Source: Eupeodes corollae
Lineage: Eukaryota > Arthropoda > Insecta > Diptera > Syrphidae
Reading direction: 5' to 3'
DNA length: 64,000 nt
NCBI RefSeq assembly: GCF_945859685.1
Contig: NC_079147.1
Span: 99,564,315 to 99,628,314, forward strand
Every line of letters begins with the position of its first letter. Within the stretch, counting starts at the first letter, position 1. This document shows positions 33,623 through 43,652 of this stretch, piece after piece. Below the pieces are notes generated by a model. The model did not search any database, was not told the origin of the DNA, and was given only the letters and a program-made list of their open reading frames with translations. Both the position numbers and the translations under genes were made by a program.

Positions 33623-33949
33623 TTATCGTAACGTCGCAGCTCGTGCGCTATTAAATGCAACCGTTAATTTCCTTTCACTTTCGAAATCTAACTTACAAAA
33701 AATTTCACAGCCGTAAGTAAGCAGAGGTAAAATCAGCGTTTTCACTAGCAGAATTCTAATTGTTAAAGAAACACAATGCTGTTGAGACCATAGCATGCGT
33801 AGGACACCAAACGATATCCCAATTGTGTTGTTTATATGATGTGTCCAGATAAGGCTGCGGTTAAAAACTACACCTAAATTTTTAGCTGAGTCGACGTAAG
33901 CAATAGGACAGTTTTTCAAAAGGATTGCTGGAAAATTAAGACACATCAA
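33623..33949 (-). pseudogene. Family E LINE post-palm fragment
   Basis: 109 codons: YVDSAKNLGVVFNRSLIWTH, RILLVKTLILPLLTYGCEIF. This is the post-YADD domain of CR1-like RTs. The catalytic YADD lies just upstream, in another frame near 34110 (RLYADDTQLYL), and is intact. Confidence 0.78.
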
Positions 33950-34189
33950 TTTTGGTTTTTAAAACCACGAGACACTTTGATTTCTTTGTGTTAAGAAGTA
34001 AGCAGTTATTAACCGACCAACGCTCAATGAAGCTTAAGTCCTAATTTATACAAGCTGCAGAGTGTTCAATACGTCCCGATGGGCAGCTCAAATAGAGTTG
34101 GGTGTCATCAGCATACAGGCGTATTGAACATTGTCTTACAATTGAAGGAAGCTCGTTAACATAGATTGAAAACAACAACGGGCCAAGAA

Positions 34190-34726
34190 TCAAACATTGC
34201 GGAACGATAGGTAAGAAGTTGGAAAGAGTTCTGTTAACCTCTTATGCTTGCACTCGATCAGTATAAGGTATGAAAATAAGGGCCTGACTGCGGAGGAAGA
34301 AAAGTTAAAATGACGTAAGAGTTTTTCGCAAAGTACCATGTGATTTACCATGTCAAACGCTTTTGAGAAATCGACGAGTATTAAAAATGTGACATTATCC
34401 TCGTCTAAAGCTTTTCTTATATCTTCCGAGACACCTAACAAAGCTGCAATGCAGCTGTTTTTCTTTCGAAAGCCTGATTGCTTGGGGGTTAATAGACTGA
34501 ACAGATTAAGAAACTCATTTATTTGTTTTTGTATAATTTTCTCAAAAACTTTTGATAAAAATGGCAATATCGAGATTGGCCTAAATTCGTCTCCTTTTGA
34601 AGTTTTTGGAATGTGAATGGTTTTCAATTGTGTTAGAAATTCATTTTGTATCAAGATGGAAATACAAATATAAGTAATAACGCGCAAGAGCGTTGGTAAA
34701 ATAATTTTCAAACACGAAGGGTGCAT
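34190..34726 (-). pseudogene. Family E LINE RT fingers/palm fragment
   Basis: 179 codons with TIHIPKTSKGDEFRPISIL, KQINEFLNLF, TPKQSGFRKKNSCIAALL and FLILVDFSKAFDMVNH (catalytic Asp of RT motif A). It runs off into a different frame before the PQ block (VPQCLILGPLLF near 34190). 5' of it the linker frame 34975-35214 reads APHNKPRFTNDMRSLMRQRD, matching the usual position. Confidence 0.8.
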
Positions 34727-34974
34727 ATTATCAAGGAATATAGCCTTGAGTGCTGCTAACCGCAGTTATTGCAGAAAACATACATGAATTTGACTTTGAG
34801 GTAAGCGACGAAAAATCTCTTCAAAATATTGTAGGGGATCTAACGATTGGTGGTTAATAATTGGGTTAGAAACGAAAGATATGTTGAGAGCGTTGATGTC
34901 TATGCCTTCAGCCAAACCACAAGATACTTTTACAACACCGATATTCTTCAAATTTTTCCAAATTTGCTTATTTC

Positions 34975-35214
34975 CTAAGGACGCGTTGATGCGAGTTGCA
35001 TACAAAGCGGATTTTGCCTTACGAATTCAACAGTTTTGTTTAGCAAAAAGGTACATTTTTGGTGAAAGCTGTCAAGACGAAAGAATTTCCACCGTCTATA
35101 GGCTAGGTCACGCTGTCTCATCAAAGAACGCATGTCATTTGTGAACCTTGGTTTGTTGTGAGGAGCGTACCTTTTGGTTTTTAAAGGTTCATGGCTCTCA
35201 AATAATCTAATCAC
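34975..35214 (-). pseudogene. Family E LINE endonuclease-RT linker
   Basis: An 80-codon frame with HNKPRFTNDMRSLMRQRDLA and YRRWK, the 'W/F-T..LR.L..QRD.AYR.WK' pattern that follows the endonuclease in CR1/Jockey ORF2. No endonuclease precedes it. Confidence 0.7.
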
Positions 35215-35349
35215 CCTGCTATTCAGAAAATCTACCTGATCGCTGGGGGACCGGATTTAAAAGATATTATTCCAGTTTATGCTTCTAGATCTATTTATTA
35301 TCTGTGCTTTTAGTTTAAGCTTCCCTCATATGGAGAGCTTTTGTAGAGT

Positions 35350-35727
35350 TTAAGTCAATGTCTTGTAAACAAAGGTCTCTTTTATTTTGTTTACGAAATT
35401 GCGCGAAGGATTAAGAACAAAATTTCGGTCATACGGTGTTTTAAAATTAATGATAATAGGTGTGCCTTTATAATCAGTGCGGGCGCGCGTGCTGTAAATT
35501 GTTTTAATTGTTGATGGTTTTATTGTTAAAGCGTTGCAAAGTAAGTTAAATGTAAAATTAATATTTTCGTCGTCGAAATATCGGATGCCAAATAGGAAAG
35601 AATCATTTGCTACACTTCGGTTTTCTTGGACGTTTTGAATTTTGATTGTTGCTTTGCTCCTAGAGGAGGTTCCGGTACGTTTCGCTGGTCCTGTCATTAT
35701 AGCGACAATAAGAAAAAACACTTTCAT
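35350..35727 (-). pseudogene. Family E LINE ORF1 C-terminal fragment
   Basis: 126 codons beginning at an ATG. The C-terminal part has LCNALTIKPSTIKTIYSTRA and PIIINFKTPYDRNFVL, as in the nucleic-acid-binding C-terminal domain of CR1/Jockey ORF1 proteins. A hydrophobic N-terminus (MKVFFLIVAIMT) is probably fortuitous. No zinc finger is seen. Confidence 0.55.
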
Positions 35728-35740
35728 ATATTCAATAAAT

Positions 35741-36890
35741 AATTAAATATTTATTTTAAACTTGTTTAAACTAACAAACAATTTAAGTACCAAAAATGCA
35801 ATGATGGTAAAGCAGTAAATAAGCTATTTTTGGTAAGTCTTTTTAATCAATTCGTAAATTATAACACTCGAGAATTTAAACAAGGGAGCCGGACTCTAAG
35901 GGAAGTTGAAAACATGGTTTATCAAAGAGATTTAAATTAATTTACAAATTTATCATAATGTGTGTGTGTTTGTCAAATTCAAATTGAAACCTTATAAATA
36001 GCCAGTATTTTAGGAAAATTTTCGAAAATAACAAGAAGACTTTATTCTTACATATTTTAAGTTTATTTTTTACGTCTCTTATTTATCGATTGTTGCAGTA
36101 CGAAGTCTCTCGGGTCATCTGGTAAGTTTGTGTTTGTTATTTTAAAAATTAGGGAAGCTCATAAGTCATAAGTATTAAGGATGATTTTTTTATTATTGTT
36201 TAATTCAGTATGCAATGTTTTGTTTCTTGTTAAAAAGTTAAAGTTTAATATAATCCAATCAATAAAATAAAATTATGGACACAATATTTCTGTTAAATTT
36301 CTCTCTGATATTTCTGTAAAGCATATTTAATTAGCAACGCACATGGATAGGTTAGGTATAGGTATATATGTTTTTAAATAAAAGTTCTCAATTGTTTGTA
36401 AATGACGTTGAAAATTTATCCAATTTTCAGATGATTGCAATTAAATACAAAAATTAACTGTCGCTATTTTTCAATAACTTTTGTTTTTTCAACAGAAACT
36501 ACATAAAAACTCTCTTAACTTAAGTAATTAATTTAATTTATATGTGAATTATAGAACAGAGAAACTTTATCAGGGAGTACTTTTTCCCATAGTCCTGCAT
36601 ATAATGAAAGGCAAGTTATTTGTTTATTTAAAATAATACAAAGTATGAAGAAATAAAGTTGTGATTAATATACAGAAACATGTTTAACTTATGCAGCTAC
36701 TAATGGACTTTTGTACATTGGTATTAAATAAATTGGAAAGAATTAAATTCACGAAGTAAAAAAAGCGCCGTTTAGATATTATTTAGACAATATTTAAAAC
36801 ATTCGATTGAATAAGATGATACCTAACATTTATGTATAAAGAATGGCAACATTGTTATGTCTTTTTGAAAGAATGACAGTATTGTATTTT
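35741..36890. other. No recognisable gene
   Basis: AT-rich sequence with no frame above about 70 codons that carries a motif. Confidence 0.5.
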
Positions 36891-37610
36891 GTAAGTTATG
36901 AACCACACCTAATCGTCATTTTTTCTGCATTTCATTCGAAATTTCTCAATTTTAGGCTTCAATTCAAATTGAACCGTGGAAAGCTAAACAGTCGAGCAAT
37001 GCGTTCAAATTTTTCAGGCTTATTAGGAAAATGGGAGTTCAAAGCAAAATGCATATAACGTGCACTTTGTGATTTTTTCGGACAATTTAATCGTCTAAAT
37101 GTTCGTACAATTGGGAAAATCGTGCTCAATTTTGAGCAAACCTGGTCTGTAAGAGATGTGGAAACATTAGTGCATGCTCGTTTAGCTTTAACTCCAGAAA
37201 ATATTGCTGTTGTTAGCGATAGTGAGGCTGAAGAGCCAGCCACCTGAACTCGTCGTCGTGCCCAAAAACTGCACCTCTTACACATTTACACGCTTACAAG
37301 TTGCAACTGACTCAAGAACTTAAGCCTCTTCACTATTGCAAGCGTCGTCAATTGTCAAAATGGTGGCATGAAATGGGAACAGTGAATGATTAATTTTCGA
37401 AAAAAAGTCATCTTGAATTATGAGTCACATTTTCAGCACAGTGGATTCGTAAATGAACTGAATTGCTGCATTAAGTTGAATGATAATCCAGAAAGATTGT
37501 CGAAAAACCAATACACCCAAAAAAAGTGATTGTTTAGAGCGGTTTATGGTTGGGTTATGGGCAACATTGGGACTTATTTTTTCAAAAATAAGGTATTTGA
37601 TTTATGGAAA
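36890..37610 (+). pseudogene. Tc1/mariner-superfamily transposase remnant
   Basis: The 5' part repeats the 25.0 kb fragment. Across frames, blocks appear in order: a TVEQCVQIF-like N-terminus (36985), TWSVRDVETLVHARLALTPENIA (in part; 37143-37210, helix-turn-helix linker), LKPLHYCKRR-like (37320-37350), and an ILNYESHFQHSGFVNELN block (37410-37460). In relatives the last block reads FSDE(S/A)HF, so the first catalytic Asp is here Tyr. KNQYTQKK and YGWVMGNIGTYFFKN complete the catalytic domain. Stops make it inactive. Confidence 0.65.
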
Positions 37611-37827
37611 CAAAATGATTTATGGTCTTACTACCTGTACTTAATTTTTGAGACAGTTGAAATTTGTAAAAGCTAACCAATTTTAGACATTTCTGTTGCT
37701 GCTAGGCACAATGTGAAATTTTTGTAAAGGCTTTTTCTCTCAGAGTTATAGAAATTTGAAACGAAATAAAGACGTTCTTTTTGAATTGACATAAAATTTA
37801 CTTTATTATGGAATTATAATTTATTTA

Positions 37828-38047
37828 AGAATTGTTAGTATATGAACGTCACTGCTGGCTCAGACTTATTCTAATCTGGAAGACCAATTTTCGATACCTT
37901 TTTTTCCAAAATGTTTGGATGTGTAGCGGAAGTCTACGGACCAATAATTCTGCTATTGACATATTCATTCAACCAAAAGTGAGCTTCATCACTAAACAAT
38001 ATTCGTTTACAAACATTTGGCATCAACGGCATTCTTGGCTCGAACAG
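37828..38047 (-). pseudogene. Tc1/mariner transposase fragment, opposite orientation
   Basis: Minus-strand frame containing KRILFSDEAHFWLNEYVNS, the block around the first catalytic Asp (intact here), followed by RIIGP and LEKKVSKIGLPD after frame breaks. It converges on the remnant at 36890-37610 and stops exactly where the CIR copy begins (38048). Confidence 0.7.
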
Positions 38048-39735
38048 AACTTCCCATAGGAAGTTATTGTAATGGGTCCGATTTGTCAAACTGAAAATTT
38101 TGAAATTTCTCGACGTTTCAAGGTCCCTAGAGTCAAAATAAAAGATTTTTAGAAAGATGTCTGTGCGTGCGTGTGTACGAACGTTCGTACGTCCGTACGT
38201 TCGCGACGTTTTTCGTCCATAGCTCAAGAACCAGAAGAGATATTGACTTCAAATAAATTTTGTTATACAGGTAATAAGGCAGAAATATGCAAAAAGAGCT
38301 CTCAAGAAAATGGCGTAGGTGGTTTTTTTACCATAGCAGTTTGAAAAAAATTGAAAGTTTTGGTTAACCCTAAATATCTTACAAACCAAAAACGCTAGAG
38401 ACTTAAATTACATTTTATATAATGCATTGTAATTTCATATCAAAGAAGTATACTTAAAAAAAAACAATTAACGGTTTTTTTTACAAATCAAAATAACTGA
38501 AAAAAAAAAAATTTGTCACCTCCAAAATCTTACGACTTAAATATGATTTCATCTCCAAAACAATTTTGTGCAACGCAGAATAATGTTTTTGACATCTGAT
38601 AAAATTTTGAGAAAAATCGAATTGACAGTTTTTCTTATAAAAAATAAAAATCCAAAAAAACATAACTCAAAATTAGTAAAAATGGAATATCGATTCCAAT
38701 ATCTTCTCAAAACCTTGAAATTTAGGCTTCAAACTTATTTTATCTTTTAATAAATATTGTTTTCAACATTCTGAAAAATGTTGAGGAAAATCGAATTGAT
38801 AGTTTTCTTACAAAAAATAAAAACCTAAAAAAAAATTTATAAAAGTTGTTAAAAATTGATTTTTGACATAAACATCTTTTCAAAACTTTGAGATATTGGC
38901 TTTAATTTACTTTAATCTTTCAAAAAATATTGTTGTCAACATTTAGTAAAATTTTGAAAAAAATCGAATTGACAGTTTTTTACAAAAAATTAAAAACCGA
39001 AAAAAAATGAACAAAAGTTGGTAAAAAAATGGTTTTCGACTTAAATATCTTTTTAAAAATTTGAGATAATAGATTCTTACTAATTTTTACTTATAAGAAA
39101 TATTTTTTTCAACATTAGGCCACGTTTTGAGAATAATCGAATTTACAGTTTTTTTTACAAAAAATAAAAACCTAAAAAAATGTATAAAAGTTGGTAAAAA
39201 TTGATTTTCGACTCAAATATCTTTTCAAAATTGTAGATATTGGTTTTAAACTACTTTTTTTTTTCAAAAAATATTGTTGGTAACATGCAGTAAAGTTTTG
39301 AAAAATTCAAATTGACAGTTTTTGTACAAAAAATTAAAAACATAAAAAAAATTAACAAAAGTTAGTAAAAATTGATTTTCGACTCAAATAGCTTTTCAAA
39401 AATTAAAAATATTGGCTTCAAACTTATTTTATTTCACAGAAAATATTGTGTTCGATATTCAGTAATTTTTATATGAAAATCCAACAGTCCGTTTTTTTCA
39501 TAAAAAAAAATCTACAAAAATTTGGTAAAAATTGATACGGGTACATATAGACAAACTTTTAAGAAAGACAAATAGACAGACGGGATGGGATGTTATCAGT
39601 GTGGGTCGCATCCCAGCCTCTTTTTTAAAAGGTTATATCTTACATGCATGTGCAGCTATTTCTGTACAAAGCTTTTTTTCACATTCAACGGAACTTGAAA
39701 CGTCGGAAAATGTCAAAATTTTCAAATCTGACCTA
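38048..39735 (+). repeat. CIR composite inverted-repeat element, best-preserved copy
   Basis: Order: terminal palindrome AACTTCCcataGGAAGTT (38048-38065); TTGTAATGGGTCCG; a unique A region; a CpG-rich self-complementary run (about 38165-38215, ACGAACGTTCGTACGTCCG); TAGCTCAAGAACCAGAAGAG; a minisatellite array (38440-39540); the B end with a 7-bp hairpin TGGGATG (39586-39592) and CATCCCA (39609-39615); then an inverted A region (39645-39735, GGAACTTGAAACGTCGGAAA) lacking the final palindrome. No coding capacity. Superfamily unknown. Confidence 0.75.
38440..39540 (+). repeat. ~173-bp tandem repeat array inside CIR
   Basis: The landmark AATCGAATTGACAGTTTTT recurs (with changes) at about 38616, 38790, 38963, 39136, 39305 and 39478, spacings 174, 173, 173, 169 and 173 bases. 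Each unit carries TAAAAGTTGGTAAAAATTGA and a GACTCAAATATCTTTTCAAA block. About six units. Variants lie in the other CIR copies in both orientations. Confidence 0.85.
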
Positions 39736-40496
39736 TGACAAAAACTTCAGCTCAAAGGTGTTTACAAAAATGGCCTTAGTAAAGTCGGTAGCAAAAATTT
39801 CCTACTTTGCTTAAGTGAAGTCATTTGCAAAAAAATCAATAAAAGACCCTTCCACGTGTCTTAATGCAAACAGGCAATTCAATATGCCTTGATAAACCAC
39901 TAATCATGGATTAAAACAAATTTATCTTTTTGTACTGATAAAATAAAAATAAATATTTGCTTAAAAGGAATACATTCCTTAATAAAATGCAAGACTGGGT
40001 CGCACAAACTTATATAAATATAAATATTTTAAGATTTCAAAATTTACCTGTAAGAAAAGTTTATTTTAAAAATGTATATGTCTTTTTATTTTTCGAAAAA
40101 AAATCCATTTTTCAAAATCAAAAAACATAATCTTTAGATCGTTTTTTTGTTAATTAAATTCTCCTATATAAAATTTTTCAATTTGAGTTTAATAATTTAA
40201 GAGTGCAGTTCTTAAGAGCTCATTAATAAATGTTTTATATTTGATTTTTGTGACCTGTTTTTGTGATATCAAATATCGAAAACAAAATTTTAATAATTTT
40301 TTTTAAATCAAGTCTTTAAAATCATAAAATATTATTAAGGCAGTATTAAAGCTTGTTTAGAAAAAATATTAAAATCGACTTCAGTGTCGTTGAAAAAACA
40401 TAATAACGGTTGTATTCAGTATTGGAGGTACCTTTCTAGTGGAATACAAAAATATATTTTTATATTTAAAGAAATCAAGTAAAGAAAAAGAAATTT
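39736..40496. other. No recognisable gene
   Basis: AT-rich sequence only. Confidence 0.5.
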
Positions 40497-40542
40497 ACTT
40501 ACTTACTTAAGGTGGCGCTACAGTCCGGGGTGGACCTGGGCC

Positions 40543-40860
40543 TCAACCAACAAGCGTCTCCAGCCTGGCTTGGTCCCTAGCTAGCTGTCTCCAGTTTCGC
40601 ACGCCAAGTTGGTTGAGGTCTTCTCCCACCTGGGTGCGCCACCTGAGTAGCGGTCTTAATCTACTGCGCCGTCCCTCGGATTGGATTCGAAGACCTTCCG
40701 GGCTGGAGCGTTGATGTCCATCCACGCTACATGACCTAGCCATTTAAGCCGTTGGGCTTTAATTCTGCTAACTAGGTCAGTGTCGCTGTACAACCCGTAT
40801 AGTTCGTTGTTACATCTTCTCCTCCATTCTCCATCTATGCGTACGGGACCAAAAATCACC
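40543..40860 (-). pseudogene. Family A LINE C-terminal domain, frameshifted
   Basis: Two overlapping frames: 40656-40859 (GEWRRRCNNELYGLYSDTDL, KAQRLKWLGHVAWMD, ARKVFESNP) and 40543-40743 (RLRPLLRWRTQVGEDLNQLG, NWRQLARDQ), split by a frameshift near 40660-40740. The 'WxGHVxRM..R.R.RW...V..DL..LG...W...A.DR' pattern is typical of RTE-type ends. Confidence 0.8.
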
Positions 40861-40885
40861 CAAAGAATTTTTCTCTTGAAGCATC

Positions 40886-41401
40886 CTAAGACGCTCTCAT
40901 CTTTCTTTGCCAGGGTCCAGGCCTCCGCGCCATAGATGAGAACCGGGATGATGAGTGTCTTATATAGATTGTGATTTTAGATGCTCGAGAGAGGACTTTA
41001 CTTCTCAATTGCATTCTAAGTCCAAAGAAGCAGCGATTTGCAAGAGTTATTCTTCGTTTGATTTCAGAGCTGGTGTCGTTGTCTGTATTAATAGCGGTGC
41101 CTAGGTAGACAAAGTCCCTAACTGTCATGTCTTCCGACCATATTTTGCAGATGAGTTGGTGCATGCTCCGTACCAAGTCATCGTCTGATGCTTTGAATAG
41201 TTCGGCAGCGATGCCGTCAGCTCCAGCAGCTTTGTTTGACTTCAGTTTAGATATAGCTATCTTCACTTCGTCAAGGTCGGGTAGGCGGAATTGTTGATCT
41301 GCGTCGCCGAGGTTGAGTGATTCTATCTCCCTTACAGCGGAATTCGGTTCGTCATCGCCGTTATATAATTTGGAGAAGTGACCTTTCCATATTCTCAGCA
41401 T
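40886..41401 (-). pseudogene. Family A LINE RT with in-frame loss of the catalytic core
   Basis: A 172-codon uninterrupted frame. It starts with the linker end (MLRIWKGHFSKLYNGDDEPN) and the RT N-terminus (AISKLKSNKAAGADGIAAEL, HQLICKIWSED), then passes directly to MTVRDFVYLGTAINTDND, which in the copy at 45.07-47.97 kb lies about 760 bases further on. All RT palm motifs including YADD are therefore absent, yet the frame stays open across the junction (near 41125). Confidence 0.85.
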
Positions 41402-42603
41402 CGACTGCGGTTCTACTACGATGTTCCCCTGATCGTCTTTACAGGCTTCGGTTCGTGGCTGGTACCCTTGGGAAGTTTTTTTTACCTTATGGTTAAATTT
41501 ACGAACCTCATTCTTGTTGTGACATCCCTATATGTCCTCGATCGCTCGTTTCTCATGCTTTCCTTTTTTCCGTCTAAGAAGCTGATGTTCCTCTCTCCTC
41601 AGGCCTTTTGTGCAGCGCCGCCGTTTTGTATGCCTCTTATTTCGCTGCGTGCGCTAGCTGTCATTCGTCGTCAAACCAGGGGTTTCGCTGTGGTGGCCGT
41701 GTGAAACGTAGCACTTCAGAGGCGGCATCTCTGATGGCTGCAAGGCAATGTTGCCACTGGTTTTCAATGCTTAATGCAGGCAGCATAGGACTCCTTAAGA
41801 GGTTATTAGAGACTCTAACGTCTAACGTCGAATCTTCTCACAGTACTTCGTTGTTTTGGCTTAGATCGTGATATCCGTAGCCTTACCTTGGCTACAACGA
41901 GGTATTGGTCCGAGTCAATGTTGGCCCCTCGGAATGTTCGGATATCCTGTATACTGGAGAAGTGTCGTGCATCGATCGCAATGTGGTCAATCTGGTTGAC
42001 GGTTGATTGATCAGGGGATTTCCATGGCCCCTTGTGGATATTAAGATGCGTGAACTGCGTACTAGCTACCAGAACGTCTCGCCCCGCAGCAAAATCGACC
42101 AGCCTGAATCTCTTCCTAGCTTGGCATTAAAATCTCCTAAGACAATTTTAATGTCATAGCCAGGGCACTGCTCATATGTCTTGTCTAAGAGCTCGAAGAA
42201 TATGTCTTTGGTGTCTTCATCTTTCTTCTCTGTTGGGGCATGCGCGCATATTAGGCTTATGTTGGCGAATTAAGCCTTGATGCGGATTGTCGTGATGCGC
42301 CTCACACTGTTGAAACTCGAGACTTTTTGCCTGAGTCTAGTTCCAACAACAAATCCACACCCAAATAGACGCTGTCTTTGTTCTCGGTAGCAGTCGCCGT
42401 AGTATGCATCGCAGTCTTTTAGTTTGTGTTTGCCCGGTCCATCCCATCGCACTTCTTGAAAGGCGGAAGTATCTGCCTTGTAGCAGCTTATGGTTAAGGG
42501 ACGTAACATTCCACGTACAGATCCCAAGTTCGTTGACCTTATTTCGTTTGCATGGGTTGTCGACAGTTAATCCGTCCGTATCCGAGGCTTGTTGGTACTT
42601 CAC
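41402..42603 (-). pseudogene. Family A LINE endonuclease and linker, broken
   Basis: Frames 42337-42603 (NELGICTWNVTSLN, the N-terminal Asn block of APE endonucleases) and 42270-42527 (AFQEVRWDGPGKHKLKD, catalytic Glu in QEVRW) overlap. Further on, ICAHAPTEEKDEDTKD, CPGYDIKIVLGDFNAKL (42120-42240, catalytic Asp/Asn) and an IDSDQYLVVAKV block (41890-41920), where the usual SDH has become SDQ, are readable on the minus strand. Several stops. Confidence 0.75.
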
Positions 42604-42918
42604 AACTAAAGGTATTTTTTATGTGGCCAGAAAGTCACCCCGACGGCACAACCCCCAACCTGGAGGGCCAGATCCTAAGTATAACTCCAAGGAAGGGGAG
42701 CCGGATAAACCTGGGCTTCGAATATGTCGAAGGAGCCCTATAGGTGAAACACCTCAACCCCCCTCTCTCGTTTGCTGCCCCCAACAACTTTCCACTACGG
42801 TTGGAACTAGGCACCCGATGTTCACCACGGGGAGGTGAGGGTAGGAGTTGATAGACAGAGGTTGGTTTTGAGAAAAACCTGTGGACGCTTGTGTTCTCTT
42901 GAATGCACATGTCTTCTA

Positions 42919-43228
42919 CCATTTGAACTTTTTTTAAACTGGCTATGGTAAAATAACCACAAACGCAATTTTCTTGAGAGCCCTTTCTGCATCTTTCTGC
43001 TTTATTATCTGTATAACAAAATTTATTTGAAGACGATATCTCTTCTGGTTCTTGATCTTTGGACAACGTAAAAACGTCCCGAACGTACGGACGTACGAAC
43101 CTTCGTACACACGCAGACACAGACATCTTTCTAAAAATCTTTTATTTCGACTCTAGGGACCTAGAAACGTCGAGAAATGTAAACATTTTCAAAAATCGGA
43201 CCCATTACAATAAATCCTATGGGAAGTT
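42919..43228 (-). repeat. CIR element, core plus A end
   Basis: Minus orientation: AAACTGGCTATGGTAAAATA, the TCTTCTGGTTCTTGA block (43042-43056), the CpG-rich run (43063-43110), GACCTAGAAACGTCGAG and the terminal ATCCTATGGGAAGTT ending at 43228. The array and B end are missing. It abuts the 5' end of the family A LINE. Confidence 0.8.
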
Positions 43229-43559
43229 AAAAACAGGGTTAACATTACGGCAGATCTCTATTTTAAGTGTCGGAAATACGATTCTATTCCTAGGTGAAAG
43301 TGAATTTTTGTTTGTCATATGCTTTTTTTTGGATAAAGCTTATATCTTTTTTGTAGCATTTTTAACGATTTCTAAAATGAGCCATATATCAAGAATTTTG
43401 AACAAATTGTATCTTTAATTGATTCCAAATTCAGAGGACTTCTAAGAAAGTAGTTTTAAGGACATTTCAATGAAGTTATCCACACTAATTTTACTTTGCC
43501 GGATTTTTTTCAAAAACTCAAACCTTCTAACAGCAAAAATATACGACATACGATTTTAC

Positions 43560-43652
43560 CTTTTTCCTGCATTCCTGCCGTTACAAACGCAAAACCCAGA
43601 CCAATAATAATCCCAAAAGTGGATTTGAAAAGTTGTTTCATTTCGCCTTCTT
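43560..43652 (-). other. Candidate coding exon (27 codons), weak
   Basis: On the minus strand a good acceptor (TTTCTTTATCCGCAG, AG at 43654-43653) precedes 93 bases that end at a donor AAAAAG/GTAAAAT. An ATG at 43641-43639 opens a 27-codon frame MKQLFKSTFGIIIGLG... with a hydrophobic, Gly-rich membrane-like segment followed by TAGMQEK, leaving phase 1. No stop, no transposon similarity, and base composition higher in G+C than its surroundings. I do not recognise the protein and could not find neighbouring exons with confidence. Confidence 0.28.

Larger units (their letters stand above)
33600..35740 (-). mobile_element. CR1-like LINE family E, internally deleted copy
   Basis: Contains an ORF1 piece (35350-35727), then a jump to the endonuclease-RT linker (34975-35214), the RT (34020-34730) and the C-terminal region (33623-33949). 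The entire endonuclease is missing between ORF1 and the linker. Frames change between blocks. Confidence 0.8.
40497..42870 (-). mobile_element. RTE-like LINE family A, near full-span but internally deleted copy
   Basis: Runs from a 5' UTR (42610-42870, matching 45070-45130) through an APE-type endonuclease (starts around ICTWNVTSL near 42535), a linker and RT, to the C-terminus (WRRRCNNELYGLYSDTD, RLKWLGHVAWMD). The 3' end is CGGACTGTAGCGCCACC (complement of 40511-40527) plus an AAGT tetramer tail (40497-40510). Endonuclease is broken by stops; the RT core is missing. Short 3' microsatellite tails and this C-terminus fit the RTE clade; clade call is from memory of family features. Confidence 0.85.

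Noticed and set aside
38440..39540. Several 60-68 codon frames in the AT-rich array
   Set aside because: They recur because the ~173-bp unit repeats and are dominated by Lys, Phe and Asn; no domain.
39586..39620. Helitron 3' end (hairpin)
   Set aside because: A 7-bp hairpin is present but no CTRR end or TC start was found, and the element has inverted repeats at both ends.
42635..43126. 163-codon minus-strand frame as a gene
   Set aside because: It runs through LINE 5' UTR and CIR core sequence, both shown as repeats elsewhere in the window.
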